Positions 9,721-22,027 of a stretch of 64,000 nt of DNA are shown one piece after another. The position numbers and the translations under genes are program-made. This DNA comes from Phycomyces nitens (lineage: Eukaryota; Mucoromycota; Mucoromycetes; Mucorales; Phycomycetaceae), in NCBI GenBank assembly GCA_022702545.1, contig JAHRBC010000006.1, positions 3,058,501-3,122,500 on the forward strand. Reading direction: 5' to 3'. Positions within the stretch are counted from its first letter, which is position 1; each line of letters opens with the position of its first letter. The notes below the pieces were generated by a model. The model did no database searches. It worked only from the letters and a program-made list of their open reading frames with translations, and was not told the origin of the DNA.

Positions 9721-12293
9721 TTGATGTTCTTTGCTCTCTAGATTCCCGACTACTGTCAAATTGTATAAGATGACTATCGGCAGCAGTATTTACTAAAGTT
9801 GGTTCCTGATCCGACTTTGCTATTAAACCACGTGGCAAATGAAGTCCCTGAACATCCGGAATATTCGGTTCGGTTAAGGGTAATATCCCAACTGTACTGT
9901 CTGTTACCAAAGAAAAGTTGTTTGATGTATCTATTTGTCCTCCAGCAGGGGACAACGGAATAGAGGCAGAAGAGGTGACATGACTCTCGGTGGTTGGAAT
10001 CATTGGTTTGACGATAGATGTAGGAAAAGGAATATTCGTTGGTGACAGATTCGGACCACTTATAGATGTATCTACTAGATGTTGTTCATAATATGAGGAT
10101 GTAGAAGGAAGTAACCGTATAGTTGTTTTCACTAATCTTACCCATTCTGCTCATGACAGTGTCGGTATTGATTGAGGTGTGGTAATCAGGGATAGTACTT
10201 GGTAAATCTGTGATATCAGACATTGGAGTATTAGTATCTAAATCCCCAGAGCTTTCAATACTTGGCTGCAATGCACCGTGTAAAAGTATTGTGAACGGAG
10301 CCATGGTACTAGATTCTACTGGGTTTGGAATACCTGAAGTTTCGGAAGTACTTTGGGGTATCGTACTGATCATAGACGTTGACAGAGGGTTTAAAGGCTC
10401 TCGAACGGGCGGTCTAAAAGTGGAAATAGTGTCATTTTGCATACTCTTTCTATCACTAGATATCTCAACAGACCTATAAGGCGTTTCTTGAACTTCAATT
10501 TTAGGAACTATTGCAAAATGTGAGGGGTCTGTACTTGAAGTATTGGCTTGGATATTTGAATTTGGTGATGATCACTTTATTGGATTCAAAATACCTTGAC
10601 TATACGAGGTCCCAGAAGAAGAAGCTTCGTGGGCAAAATCACTAGAGAATACATTCATTGGACTCGCAGGAGGTCTTTCATCAGATGGGTTCAAATATGG
10701 AGAATGTATGATACGATTAGGCATCAATAGCGAGGCTCGTGGAGTTAAAGAACCTTCTGATGAAGATCCTGGGCTCATGTTTGGGTCCATTGTATCTTGA
10801 GTAAAGGAGTTGTCGCTTGAATAAGAAGAATCGCTTGACGTGCTGGAATCGGTAGACAAACGATCGGCTCTAAAAACCAATTTTTGATATAATTTTTTTA
10901 TTGTCCAACTATTGGGAAACATGCAATCTTGGATGAATATTTTCAGCTTTTTTATGCAGTACAACTTAACAAACCTGACTGCGTAGACTATGGCGGCCAT
11001 AAATAGATTGAGAGCTGTGAGTAATATCCAAATTACATATCGAAGAGTTTGGAGCGATTGATCAATATAATCTTCTGGAGTCGGCGAGCAGAAAATAGTG
11101 TTTCCTATAGTAATGCACAAATTACGAGGTGCGATAATGGCTATCGCCAAATCGACTTCCGTGGAACCAATTCTGTAGTTCTTGACGTTGTAAATATTGG
11201 CACGATCAGAAGGATAATCCTGGTATATTCGAGGTTTCGATCTACTAAGCGAAATGTCCTTGGTGTCCGTGTAATCTTCTTTTGGCAATCCTTTGCTGAA
11301 TTTCGGTGTATAGGCGATGGGTGGTTCGGGTAAAAACACGGTGCGAAATCCTGAATCGATTGTTTTTGATTTCTCTGCCATAAAATCTTTCGCCATTTTT
11401 GGTTGCGGTACGGTTAATGTTACTGTAGAAGTTTTATCAAGGTAATTTGTGAAAGCAACCGTTGAAGCGACTGTCAAGGTTCTTTTTGAGGTTTTGGTGT
11501 CAATATTAGGCATGTGTTTTATGTAAAGCTGGTATTGATAGTCATACAACTGGGGGTTTCCTCTGCCAAACAAAATTTCCTTGATAAGCTCTTTTGTTGG
11601 CCATCCTTTGCTGAATATCGAATAGATGGTTGGTGGTTTGGGCAATAATACGGTACTAAATACGGGATTGGTTATTTGTGAGAGGTCTGTCATGGAATCT
11701 TTCGCCTTTTCTGGTTGTGGTACAGTTAGTGTCACTGTGGAGGTTCTGTGAATGTACTCTGTGACAATAACGGTTGAAACGACTGGTGAGCTCTTTGTGA
11801 TTGTGTTGTCAATATTGAGCTTGTCTTTAATGGGGATCGGATCTTGGTGGTCAGAAAAGAAAGTATCTGGCTTAATATCATTGATGTCTATTTGATACTA
11901 GTGAGTTTATAGACTGATAATGGCCAATATAATATTAATAGACTTACAAGGCGTCTCGGTAGAGGACATGGGATTCATTGTTCGAGAACCGGAAATCTGA
12001 GTGTATACAGCTTCAAAGATTGGCGACTTGAAGCCATCGTCAAGTCCAGAGTATTTTGAAGAGTAAGCATCTCTCTGTGTTCCTTCCAGTCCAACTTGAG
12101 GCCTATTGGTTGTAGAGGATCCAGGGTTGTGGCCATATTGAATAACGCCTTTGGGTAACGCTACATAGCTTATTAAAAGAGCTACAATCGACACGAGGGG
12201 AAGGACCAAACTCAATGGAATCATTTTACTGATAGCTTTTGTTGAGAGAAGAATCAAGGGATTATATACTATTTTTTTAATCACAATGATCAT
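9119..12293 (-). CDS. Serine-rich membrane protein with two repeat regions, function unknown
   Basis: The model joins 12293-11948, 11887-10595, 10546-10142 and 10074-9119 (about 999 residues). Introns are 60, 48 and 67 nt with GT-AG ends. The protein begins with a hydrophobic segment (PLSLVLPLVSIVALLISYVA, a signal peptide or anchor). It then has two related modules of about 110 residues starting STVTLTVPQP, a second membrane segment (YVIWILLTALNLFMAAIVYA), and a long Ser/Glu-rich tail with about three 61-residue repeats beginning SPK. The likely topology is an outer domain, one membrane helix and a phosphorylatable inner tail, but the family was not recognised. The 48-nt intron is inferred because without it a TGA at 10572-10574 interrupts the frame; the gene may instead be a pseudogene. 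Confidence 0.6.
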
Positions 12294-13109
12294 TATTATG
12301 ATTACGAGTTTTATGATCTCTCTCTCTCTCCCCCTTTTTTTTGTTCATTTATTAACTCAACTTGAAGAGAGAGAAAAACAATAGATTTAAGAATCATATA
12401 TAATGACCACAAACACTTTTATAGGTACAATATAGTTCTTTGTATAGTAAAATGTATATTATTGATGGAATTCTGGTTATAGAATTTTCAAATAGAATAA
12501 TACACTGATAGCTGGCACGGCTGTTAGATCTTTAATGATTTTTAGGAATATTAAAAGAGTTGAATATTGATACATTTAAAGAATTGTATATATTCTTTAT
12601 CCTATCAATAAAACACAATTAGTGAAATGCAATTCAAAAGATAAATCACTATAAAAGCACCTATGTATACGTGTTTTGGAGTGTAGGATATTATTGCATA
12701 TAAAAAAATATGGATTGTAATCGAGTATATTCTCTGCTTTAAATCTCATTAATGAAAATATCAAGGCTTAGGTTTAGTATGTAAATGTATCTCTGGGCAA
12801 AGTGGCCAGTATTGCGTATGTGGTACCGCGGAATAAAGATGTGTTCCCCATCAAAGATTTTTGAGATTAAAAAGGAAAAATAAGTCTCATTAACAACTGC
12901 TATTGGCTGAAACGTTTATTTCGTGAACAAAACTTGGAAACTGACTTTAAACTAATGATCCAAAATGGCTCTTTTCATTTCGAGCCTTTCAGATCCATAT
13001 GATGTAATATTAGAAATACTTCAAGTGTTACAAAGTATTGCCTAGAATACAAACTTGGATTAAACAAGTACTTGGTGCAAAATAAAAAGAGTAAAAAAAA
13101 AAAACTTTA
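12294..13109. other. Intergenic, no feature seen
   Basis: AT-rich spacer between the membrane protein gene and the Plavaka-like remnant. A CT-rich stretch at 12318-12345 lies in the likely promoter of the membrane protein gene. No convincing coding frame. Confidence 0.6.
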
Positions 13110-15734
13110 TTAGGCAGCATTATTCATCAAAAAATGATTCTTGATGAACCAGAATGAGCCAAACTTATTGAGATTGACAGTATACTGATTTGCATTCAAT
13201 TTCAGATGAGCATCGAGTTTGCATATTATCTGAACTTCGTTAAGATTGACATGGGTGCTTGTGACAGACACTGTGCAATAATTTATGCCATTGTGAATAT
13301 CACAAAGAGCAAGATCGGAACCAGAGAACAGACCGACAGACAAAGAAGAATTGGTAGTATGGTTGTATATACCGAAAGAATTCTTCTTGATCTTTTGATC
13401 CTCAATCTCACCAGTGTCATTGTTGTCTGCCAATGGTCTGGAACCACCCAAGAAAGAGAGGCGAACAAGTCCACTGTTTTGTTGCATAAACCGCTCAATA
13501 TGCTGTCCATATCTTTCTCTGGTTCCTTCTTGAGTCTTTCAAGACCCACCATCCATAACATGCTGTAGAACAGCCTTCCTGCCAAACCTGAGAGCAATAT
13601 CTCTTGAAGTGTTTGTCCTGTTTGTATGAAACAAACTTTCACGAATATGTTTGTTAAACTGCTCTCCTTTTTCGGTTTCAAAATTGAGGGCAGTTTCAAA
13701 CCGGCGAATATCCTGTGGAAGATGTAACAAGTTGTGAACCTTTGGTAATTGGATTAAAAAGCCGGGCCTGAGATTTTTGATATCAAACTCGTGCAGTTTT
13801 GTCAATAGATGTTTGACAGCAGAATCCACATCACCAATGTATTGCTCAAAGCCATATGTTACTTGCCTAACAAAGACTAAAGAACAGAGAGGACCAAGAG
13901 CACAGAAGGATAGAATAATTGGCTGTGTAGATGTACATTCGGCAAAGTAAGTGACAAGAATATTTGGAAGGATTTGGACAAGTACTTTATAGTCCCTGCC
14001 AAGAAAGGAACCACAGTGATTTAATATTTGGGCGAACTTCCTTGAGAGCTTTGTCGAGTTTTTGTAATCTATGAGAATTCTGTTCAGCTTGTCAAAAATG
14101 TTTGTTTTTCCCTTCAGCAAAACTTTCACCAAGCAATCGACAAGATATTTGGCTGTACCAAGCAGAATCGTATGGAGAATTTCCACAGGTGTATCTTTGG
14201 AAGGATCAAAAGCTTTCAGCCAAAGAAGATCTCCTGAAGAACAATCTTTAAAGCTGAGATCATCAGCAACGAGGTTATCTCCAAGAGTGGGAAGAGGAGG
14301 CATCCTAACTTGAGATCGTGGTCCAGAATTGGCGAGAACGTAATGATCTCTTGTTCTTTCCAAATGTGATCGCAGGTAGTAGCTCAAGTCGTCAAAATTG
14401 TTCTCCCCTCGCTTCAGTAGGACATAGCATTTTCTGCAAGGGTATAACGTTCTAGGAGCATATAATCCACAGAGCTGTGAATGGCAGGGTGTGTCGGCTT
14501 CGATCCATAACAGAGGAGCAACCACCAAGACATCCATATTTTCCTCGCATGAATACGTTACTATTCCATTTTCCAGCTGCACCAAATCATCGACAATTCC
14601 TGGAAGTAACGACACTCCACTTGCACCATATTTCTTTGGAATCGCAGACAAGAAGTGAATGTTTTCAATTGACTGCCTATCTGAAAATGACAGAGCAGCA
14701 AACTTCATTGACCAGCTTTCGTATGGGTTGAACTGCTTTGACCGATTACCAGACGTATCATAAGAGAACAAGATGATTGGAGCCACTTTTACTTGGTAAA
14801 ATTTGTTTTGTCCAGGAACTTTTCTCTTTAGTCGGTGTGTACCGAACAGAAGACTGGCGTGGCAAGCATATAGAGTGACGACTGATCCTTGATGAAGACT
14901 GTAGATATTACAATCTTGGTATTTTTGGATGAATCTGGTGTCGATTGATTGCAGTCTGTTGATTGGAATATCCCGGCATGCAATCTCAATGCAAAGAATA
15001 TCTCTAGTACCATCCTTGAATAATGTCAATTGATGACCTCTTGCAATTATAGCCTTGCCAACAGTGTGAAAAGACTGCACCAGATATCGATGTTTCAAAG
15101 GGTCTTTGTCAGACAAACATACAATATCACCAGACCAATAATCAGAATTATCGATCCTGTAGATTGGCTGTTGAAAGTAGGGATCGACTCTCCATTTCTC
15201 TCCTTGTTGCAAGCATACTGACTGATTAAGCGTACGATCAGACAACGAAGCAACGAACTTGGACTTGCGAGGGTCGGCCATTGAATTCTTCACGTAATCT
15301 GAAGGCAAGTTAATGTAGGCTTTTTGGCCTCCAGGGACATCAACTTCTTTCACAGGGAATGCTGGGATCTTGTTTTTTACCCTATGGTAATAATACAAGA
15401 TAGCATCTAACTTGGGAATCTTGAAATTCTGGGTAGTTTCAACCGCTGCCTTTTGCATGTTGCATATCATGTTCATTGCTGTTAAGATTTTTTCCATCGT
15501 CTTTTGTGAAAAACATGTCGTTATCACCATCCACGAAAATAAACAAAAGCTTGGCCTCAACACTTGGAAATGGATGACAGTCAGCTGTAAAGTTATTTCA
15601 GTTGTCTTCATCATCGTCAATCGCATCAACTTCTGATTGCTCATTGTCACCTGTATAAAAAAAAGGAAGTTGGTTTGGCTGCTTGCCCCCAGAAATAAAT
15701 TCAAGTACTTATCATCATTGTCATCCAAAGACAA
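13110..15734 (-). pseudogene. Plavaka/CACTA-like transposase remnant
   Basis: The protein resembles the large transposon-encoded proteins common in basidiomycetes and some early fungi, recognised here by DTPVEILHTILLGTAKYLVD and by LIQLPKVHNLLHLP with the ending FETEKGEQFNKHIRE. I assign it to the Plavaka branch of CACTA elements from memory of these motifs, with moderate certainty. A TGA at 13539-13541 stands where the frame continues unbroken for another 140 codons to 13110, so it is a point nonsense change. Near the start, an intron-like segment (ending in TATACAG at about 15655) and frame problems before 15400 show further decay. Terminal inverted repeats were not found. Confidence 0.65.
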
Positions 15735-15799
15735 AGAAATTATATCCCAATCTTGTTCAATATCAAATCCATAATTGACTTTTTTTTTTTAATTTGATA

Positions 15800-16914
15800 C
15801 AGATTGGTCATTTGGTTGATCTCCTTGTTTATGGACAGTTGACAAATGTCTCTTATAGTTGGAGCCCCTTTGAAATGATTTGTTGTATATGCTGCACGCC
15901 TTTAGATTCAATGAAAAAATTGTTTTGCCCTCTCTTGTTGAAGATGGAGCATTGCATATTTTTTGTTGTTGGTTTGACAGGGTAGAAGAAGATTAGGGGA
16001 ATTGAGAAAAGGAGATGAAAAGATAATTGACTAAATGATTTCCTTCATTGATCAATTAAATACAAAATCGTGTGACGGCTAGAGGCAACATATTTTCTTC
16101 TGTTTTACTCTTGCAAAATTTTTGTTTGGTAGGTTCACATCGTTTTTTGACAACTTTTTATGATTCTAATATAAAGGCATGGCTCAAATTTTAGTTTTTT
16201 CTTGTGTTGTAAAAGGTATATTATAGACAAGAGTATACAATCTAGTTATACAAAAACAACACATGTTAAAGAGACAAGTTTTGCTTCTCTAAACAACTTC
16301 TTTGACTGACTAGGTCTTTTTTTATTATTAGATTTATGGGTGCATAAATAATGTAATACACACACTTGGCAAAGGTATGATGCATTCTACTTCACTTTTA
16401 TATTCTTTTGATTAATGGAGATATTTATTTTTGTAGTAGCTTCACTTTGCAAGTCTTGCTTTTCAAAAGGCATAATAATAACAACCATTATAAATACTCG
16501 GGTTGACATTCTCGCAAAACAGTAAGTGACCTCGATGGATTATACCGACTTGCTTCGTTTTTTTTTATGCTTAAATATTCTACTGGTAAACGGCCCAGTG
16601 TCCAGGTAGCCAAGTGGCTCTGATAGCAAGCCTTGATAGGTAGCGTTTTCTACAATATCATGCTTAATAGCCTATAGTATTTGCCTAGCTATCAATTTTA
16701 TCCCCTAAATTTTATAAATAAAAAGCGATTATTATCGAGTATTCAACTCGAATCCTTGAGGGTATACACTATCCCAATAAGGAGACATATTGCTCAGTAG
16801 TACAAACTCCAATTTGAGGCCATTATATCGGATAAAAGTCTTTGGTGGTGATATCGATACTACATTCTTGTTTTTCTCTTTCTATATCTTTTTTTTTCTC
16901 ATTCGAATCACACC
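15800..16914. other. Intergenic, no feature seen
   Basis: AT-rich DNA between two transposon remnants. Short open frames here have no protein-like composition. It may hold the missing ends of the flanking elements. Confidence 0.5.
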
Positions 16915-17975
16915 ATGTCTCATAAAATTAACAATAAACCTCTTTATAAGTGAAAGCAGCTTTCAGATTACCAGAAAGGTCTGATCATCAGAGGTGCTCT
17001 TCATGACATTACGCAATCGGCCATTTCAGCCAAAACTGGTATACCCAAAGCAACTGTCCAAAAGACCATACAAAGATGGAGACAGACAGGTACTGCATTT
17101 GCCAGAAAGCGAAAAGAACGTTTAAGGATCCTTAATGAGCGTGATTTACGCCATCTTAAAAGTGAAATGAAAAAGAATCGTAGGGCTACACTCGGAGAAC
17201 TGACTAAAGCCATGAGCGACATAATGGGCAATTGCATCTCAACGACTACTATCCACCGTGCCATTCGTAGGATTGGAATGTCTTCATGTCACACTGTGTT
17301 TAAGCCACAGCTATCCAACGTGCATAAAAAGAAGCGATTAGCTTTTGCTCATCACTAAAAAAAACCCAATCAAAGATGGGATCGTGTCCTCTGGAGTGAT
17401 GAATCTAGGTTCATGCTTTTTCCCAAGGATGGAAACATGCGAGTGTGGCGCTTTCCAGTAGAAAAGTTTAGAAAAGACTGTATTATGCCAAGAATGCAGT
17501 TTGGTGGTGGTTCCGTAATGGCGTGGGGCTGTGTGTAGGCAGGAGGAGTCTGCCCTTTGAAGACCATAATCAACACTCTTGACCAATATGCCTATATCAA
17601 CTTACTGGGCGGAAAACTTGTCCCTTTCATGGACAATTTGAATGAACATCATGACGGGGAGTTCATTTATCAAGAAGACAATGCTCCTTGTCATAAGTAG
17701 AAGCTGGCTGAGGACTGGAAGAAGTGCCAGGGTATTCCAGTAATGGTATGGCCACCAAACAGCCCAGATCTTGGTCCTATCGAGAAATTGTGGGCTTATC
17801 TTGGGCGCATGGTAAGGGCAAGAGTACCAGCTCCAAAAATATTAAGGAGCTGGATTCCGCAATCTATAAAGAGTGGAATAAAATACCTGTTAAAGTATGT
17901 GAAAGGCATTGCATGTCAATGCTAAATCCTATAGCTGAAATGAAAAAGGCAGGTGGTGGCTCCACCAAATACTAA
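16915..17975 (+). pseudogene. Tc1-type transposase remnant (copy T2) with four stops and a frameshift
   Basis: From the ATG at 16915 one frame can be followed to about 17830. It has the helix-turn-helix (ITQSAISAKTGIPKATVQ), the linker and the DDE domain: VLWSDESRFMLF, FIYQEDNAPCHK and PPNSPDLGPIEKLW. Stops are at 16951-16953 (TGA), 17356-17358 (TAA), 17536-17538 (TAG) and 17698-17700 (TAG). The 17536 stop replaces the Trp of the family motif GCxWAGG, which copy T1 still has as GCIWAGG, so it is a TGG-to-TAG change. After about 17830 the C-terminus continues in another frame and ends with AGGGSTKY, the normal Tc1 ending. It cannot make a working transposase. Confidence 0.9.
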
Positions 17976-18049
17976 ATAAAATTAATAAACACATTTATTG
18001 TTGCTAAACGTTGTCTGTTTTTACTCGTATATTTTCAGACATGACTTGT

Positions 18050-19245
18050 TAAGCAAAAGTAGGTATAGCACAATGAGAGAGTTAAAGAAGATATTTTCTT
18101 TTTTGATTTGGCGAATATTGAATTGACTCCTTACTACGGGGAGGAGTCTGTACATGTGTATGTCAATTTCATCATCAGTTGGGGCAGGGGATTGAATGGA
18201 TCCAGCTTTGGATCGAGTAGTCATTACCAACATTGATCAGTGGCGAACAGGCTTGGGAGCCAAAGATACGGATGCAAGAGTTGTGTTGTCTGATTTCAAA
18301 CCCACCGCTGCACTGGAAGGAGAGGGGAAAGCATTGGCTTCTGCCTGATGAGTACAAAGAGCCTCTGCTTCAGCGACCTTCAAATGGAGTTGCTCTTGCT
18401 GAAGACGCTCGGCCTAAACAGCGTTGGGGTGAGTGGGGAAGTCTCTGCTATCCATTTCATGGCCCAAGACACCACAGCGTTTACAACGAGGTGTGCGAGA
18501 TGGGTGCTTTGTACATGCGCGCAAGAAGTGACCTTCATCACGGCAATACCCACACATGTGTGGAATGTCCCTGGAACGCAGCTCAGATGTACAGGAGATG
18601 GAGCCTTCCAGGTGAATGCGGCTGAGGAGGGATTTGTGGGTGTCTAACCCAGATGTGGCCAGAAGGACGGTAGCTTTACCACGGAAAATTCCACGGTGGG
18701 AGACGCAGCCACGCAATTGAACAGCCTTTCCGTACGAGTGAAATGCCTCTTCAATTGGCGCAAGAAGGTCAGTTTTGGAATCTTAAGCGCTGATACGATA
18801 CATGTTAACCTTCACAATATGACTATTGGAAGGCAAACTTGGAGAAATAACGATTCTGGTGTTCTGATACACTAGGCCGTCGGAGGTGGTTTTCGCCCGG
18901 ATGACAGGTTCGGTGAAAAGGTCCTCTGCCAAAAGGTCCTTTAAGCGAGTGTAACTCAAGGTCAACGAGGCCATCTGGCCAATGTGGTCAGAGAGGACAT
19001 CATTTACTGCGTTGACAGGAACAAATTTGCCAAGATTGAACAAAGCGCTCGGCGGATGAATGGTGCGGGTCCAAACACCAGATGCTGGATCCATCGAGAG
19101 GTTCTGGTCAAAACCAGGTGCAGTAAAGATATAAAGAGACTTGTTCTGCGGACGAGATGGTGTGCTCTGTGCACGGATTGCTGGTTGTTGGACCTGCCAT
19201 AGGTTGACAGTACTGCCCCTGCGAGTTCGATCCCTCAGGGGTACT
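18050..19245 (-). pseudogene. LINE ORF1 (gag-like) remnant with two zinc knuckles (copy L3)
   Basis: Minus-strand fragments in shifting frames give a Ser-rich start (MSTPEGSNSQGQ, near 19240), a central region (18783-19094) and two knuckles at about 18450-18560 (CGYCRDEGHFLRAC and CKRCGVLGHEMDSRD). This is the usual LINE ORF1 plan, and it resembles the L1 fragment at 830-1528. The second knuckle has lost its last cysteine. No ORF2 follows on the 3' side, which ends near the Tc1 copy T2. Confidence 0.65.
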
Positions 19246-19439
19246 CATACTAGTTCTTATCACGGGGATATGTGTCGGTAGAATATGTATCTGCACAAAA
19301 AAAATCTTTAGCTCTGAAACCGGTGGTGTCAAAACACAATATTTGTCCGAGTACCCTGTATAAACAAGATTACACAATTCTATGAATGAAGTTTAACAAA
19401 GGTCTTGATATTTTCTGAGATTGTCTAGTAGACAGACAA

Positions 19440-19850
19440 GTAGAGCTTTTAGAGATAGTCAAGAACACCCTCGGCCAATATGCATATATAGACATTCTGA
19501 AGGGATAATTTTTATTTTAAAGACAATTGATGAATAAAACAATGAAAAGCTTATCTATCAAAAAGTCGATTCTCGCAACAAAAGCCTGTGGTTTGCAGAA
19601 AATTGGAAAATGTTCAGTATCCCACTAAGAGTATGGCTACAAAAAACCTCGGATCTCAGCCTTAATGAAGGTGTATAATTTTATATTAGTCGCATAGCAA
19701 GGGTAAAAGTACTAACTCCAACAAAATTAAACAGCTTGATACTGGGATCCATTATGAGTCAAAGGAAATTTCAACAAAAGTAAGAGATATTACATGACCA
19801 TACAAAATCGCATAGCTTCGGTGAATAAAGCCCATGTTGGTACGATATTT
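19440..19850 (+). pseudogene. Very old Tc1 transposase relic (copy T4)
   Basis: Translation in pieces gives NTLGQYAYIDILKG, a match to NTLDQYAYINLLGG in copy T2. The Gly-Tyr and Pro-rich stretches that precede the catalytic Glu follow, then RIARVKVLTPTKLNSL against RMVRARVPAPKILRSW of T2, and a relic of the C-terminus. Stops and shifts are everywhere. It would be missed by gene finders and is seen only by comparison with T2. Confidence 0.6.
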
Positions 19851-19859
19851 TTTTAATTG

Positions 19860-20733
19860 ATAAAGTCCATATCCTTTTATGCCCAAGAATTACAGGTATG
19901 TTGAAATGTAAGATGAAAAAACAGGAGTGAAAAAGTTAAAGAGGTTCTATTCTTGATTTAGTAGAACATGAAAATTTTCCTTGGCCATGATATGAGTCTG
20001 TAAAACTAAATATTAAATGAATGACATTTGAGTTTGATCAATAGAAAGATCAAGAGAACAACATATTTAATAAAGGAATTTATCTGTAACTCTCAACCTG
20101 CTCTATTGTTTTATCCTTCATATATAGATCGGTTCATGACATGCACTGGTAGAGTCAACATGTACGGCTTATCCATATTTTCTTGCTGTTGCATCTTCCA
20201 GGTAAAATACTACAAGTTTAATACATTTACATTAAACTTTACCTTGATAACTCATAGAATCCAAGAATTAATCCATTATACAATTTATGAATGCTATAAA
20301 TATATTCTCTTTAGCATCAACTATAAAATGGATAATATACAATTGAAACTATGGTTACTATCGAATAGGTTTTTTTTATAGCTTATTTGAATTCTACAAC
20401 ATAAACACTGCCTCTTTTTTTTAAATATGCAAAATCAGTTAATTGATTAAATAATAACCAAATTCTACACTTTGGAATCCAAGACATAAAATGTGTATTG
20501 TAAATAGCCTTGGTGTATTCCACCATCAATGACACCTCTAGACTCTCTCAAAAAATAATAATTCTATTAAACGAATAAATGCATACATTTATATCTTAAT
20601 GTCTTAAAGTACAAGATCCGTGAACCCAACCAGACTTGACATAAAATGCATATAGTTTAATAACATTCTTAAAAAAAAAAGATGAATAAATACAAATCTA
20701 TAATCGGTCGACAATGCCAACCATATTCAAAAT
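19860..20733. other. Intergenic, no feature seen
   Basis: Very AT-rich spacer with several homopolymer runs. The 117-codon plus frame at 20028-20381 is rich in Ile, Tyr and Phe as expected from base composition alone. Confidence 0.6.
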
Positions 20734-21805
20734 CTATGCTTTTTTTGATCCATCGTCTTCATACTCAAACAAATGGTAAAACGCATCACCACAGCCTTTT
20801 GACTTCATCCAGTCCGAAAGCATGTTTAAGTTGTTATGGTTACCAAATGCACCATGGAGCTCAAACGTGACCTCTGTCATGTCATTGAATAAGCGCTGCT
20901 TTTCTAGCTCTTGTTTTGATTCGCATGTTACTCTTTGCTGCCATCGAGATGTCATTTTGCGATGCGAGGCCGGGATATCTGCCCATGACAGGGTCTTGAT
21001 GTCGTTGATAAAAACCGTGACATTCTGAGCAAGTTATAAAGGCATTGTCAGCATCTGTTTGTTTGTTTTTCGCTTCTTCAAGTCTAGTTCATCTATCCCT
21101 TCCAAGCATGTCCTTGTAAAGTACACAATACCTCTCCAGTGCCTTCTAAACACAAGGCTCCAGGTTTTCCAGGACACAAGAAGCCTGTAAGCCCATACTT
21201 TGGTGCCCATTTAATGATGTGTCCTCTCTAGATATTTACATTTAATTTCAATGTTAGGCCATGGCAAAGATATCTCATACCTTTTCACGGGTGTATATCA
21301 TTGGAAACCAGATCCATTCTCGCACAAAAACGACAGGGCCTTGATCGGTCTGAACCTCAGACTCCTTGACTTGCTGTGCATGTTCAAGTGCCAGAAATTC
21401 AGCAGAATCACGCGTGTGTTGCAGGACTTCAATCAGACAGGACGCACGGTCAATGAGATCCGGATCAGTGTGCTGCTGAATAGCGTCCTGTGCCTCTCGG
21501 CTGAGACGTTCCTGAGTGTCTCGATTGAGCCAGGGGTTTGGCAGCGAGGGAATCGTGAGCTGTATGCCTGGGCCAGTAAGTGAAAGGGTTACATGAATAA
21601 GGAGGTTAATGACAGCAGGACTTGAGAGCACAGGGACGTTGATATCCCATTCAAGCTTGTCTGGCTTGTGCGGCGGAAGGGTTTCGTTGTCTCGAAGGTA
21701 CTGAAATAATGCATCGTCGGATTCAGTTGCAAAACAAAACTCATCAAAGTACATTGATTGGAGGACCTCAGTGGCCTGAACGGCATCTGCAACCCATTCT
21801 GTCAT
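20734..21805 (-). CDS. RWDD2: RWD domain protein with C-terminal DUF1115 (RWDD2-like)
   Basis: The model joins 21805-21281, 21227-21132 and 21024-20734 (303 residues; human RWDD2 proteins are of similar size). Both introns are GT-AG and keep the frame. Residues 1-130 are an RWD domain (TEVLQSMYFDEF and the following strands), a fold used for protein contacts. The second half has the DUF1115 pattern, with IIKWAPKYGLTGFLCPGKPG and the ending FELHGAFGNHNNLNML then KGCGDAF, which match the animal family closely. The cellular role of this family is poorly known. The gene starts 222 bp from VPS33 in the opposite direction, so the two probably share a promoter. Confidence 0.85.
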
Positions 21806-22027
21806 TCTGTCTAGCCATCCACATTTTCCCCTGCCATTTTTTGTCTTTTTTTTTTCTTCAAGTGCACCCTACATTAATGTGGGACAGCCAGACAGTCACG
21901 ATAGCCTTGAGTGCAGATGAAACCCATTTGGTCGGTCCTTGTGGTGAACTTTATCATTGCGTGTATATAAAGCTTATAGTGAACAAAAAAAAGAGAGAAA
22001 GAAGAAGAAAAAGAAGAAGAAAACACC
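21806..22027. promoter_or_regulatory. Shared divergent promoter region of RWDD2 and VPS33
   Basis: Only 222 bp separate the two start codons, which point away from each other. The region has T-rich and A/G-rich runs on opposite strands and no recognisable TATA box. Bidirectional use is inferred from geometry only. Confidence 0.5.

Noticed and set aside
16600..16660. tRNA-like box A word TAGCCAAGTGG
   Set aside because: No box B (GGTTCGANTCC) at the right distance and no cloverleaf pairing.
19215..19235. Box-B-like word GAGTTCGATCCCTC
   Set aside because: It lies in the LINE ORF1 remnant and no acceptor stem or box A fits.
20028..20381. 117-codon plus-strand open frame
   Set aside because: AT-driven composition rich in Ile, Tyr and Phe, no homology, and no neighbouring exons.
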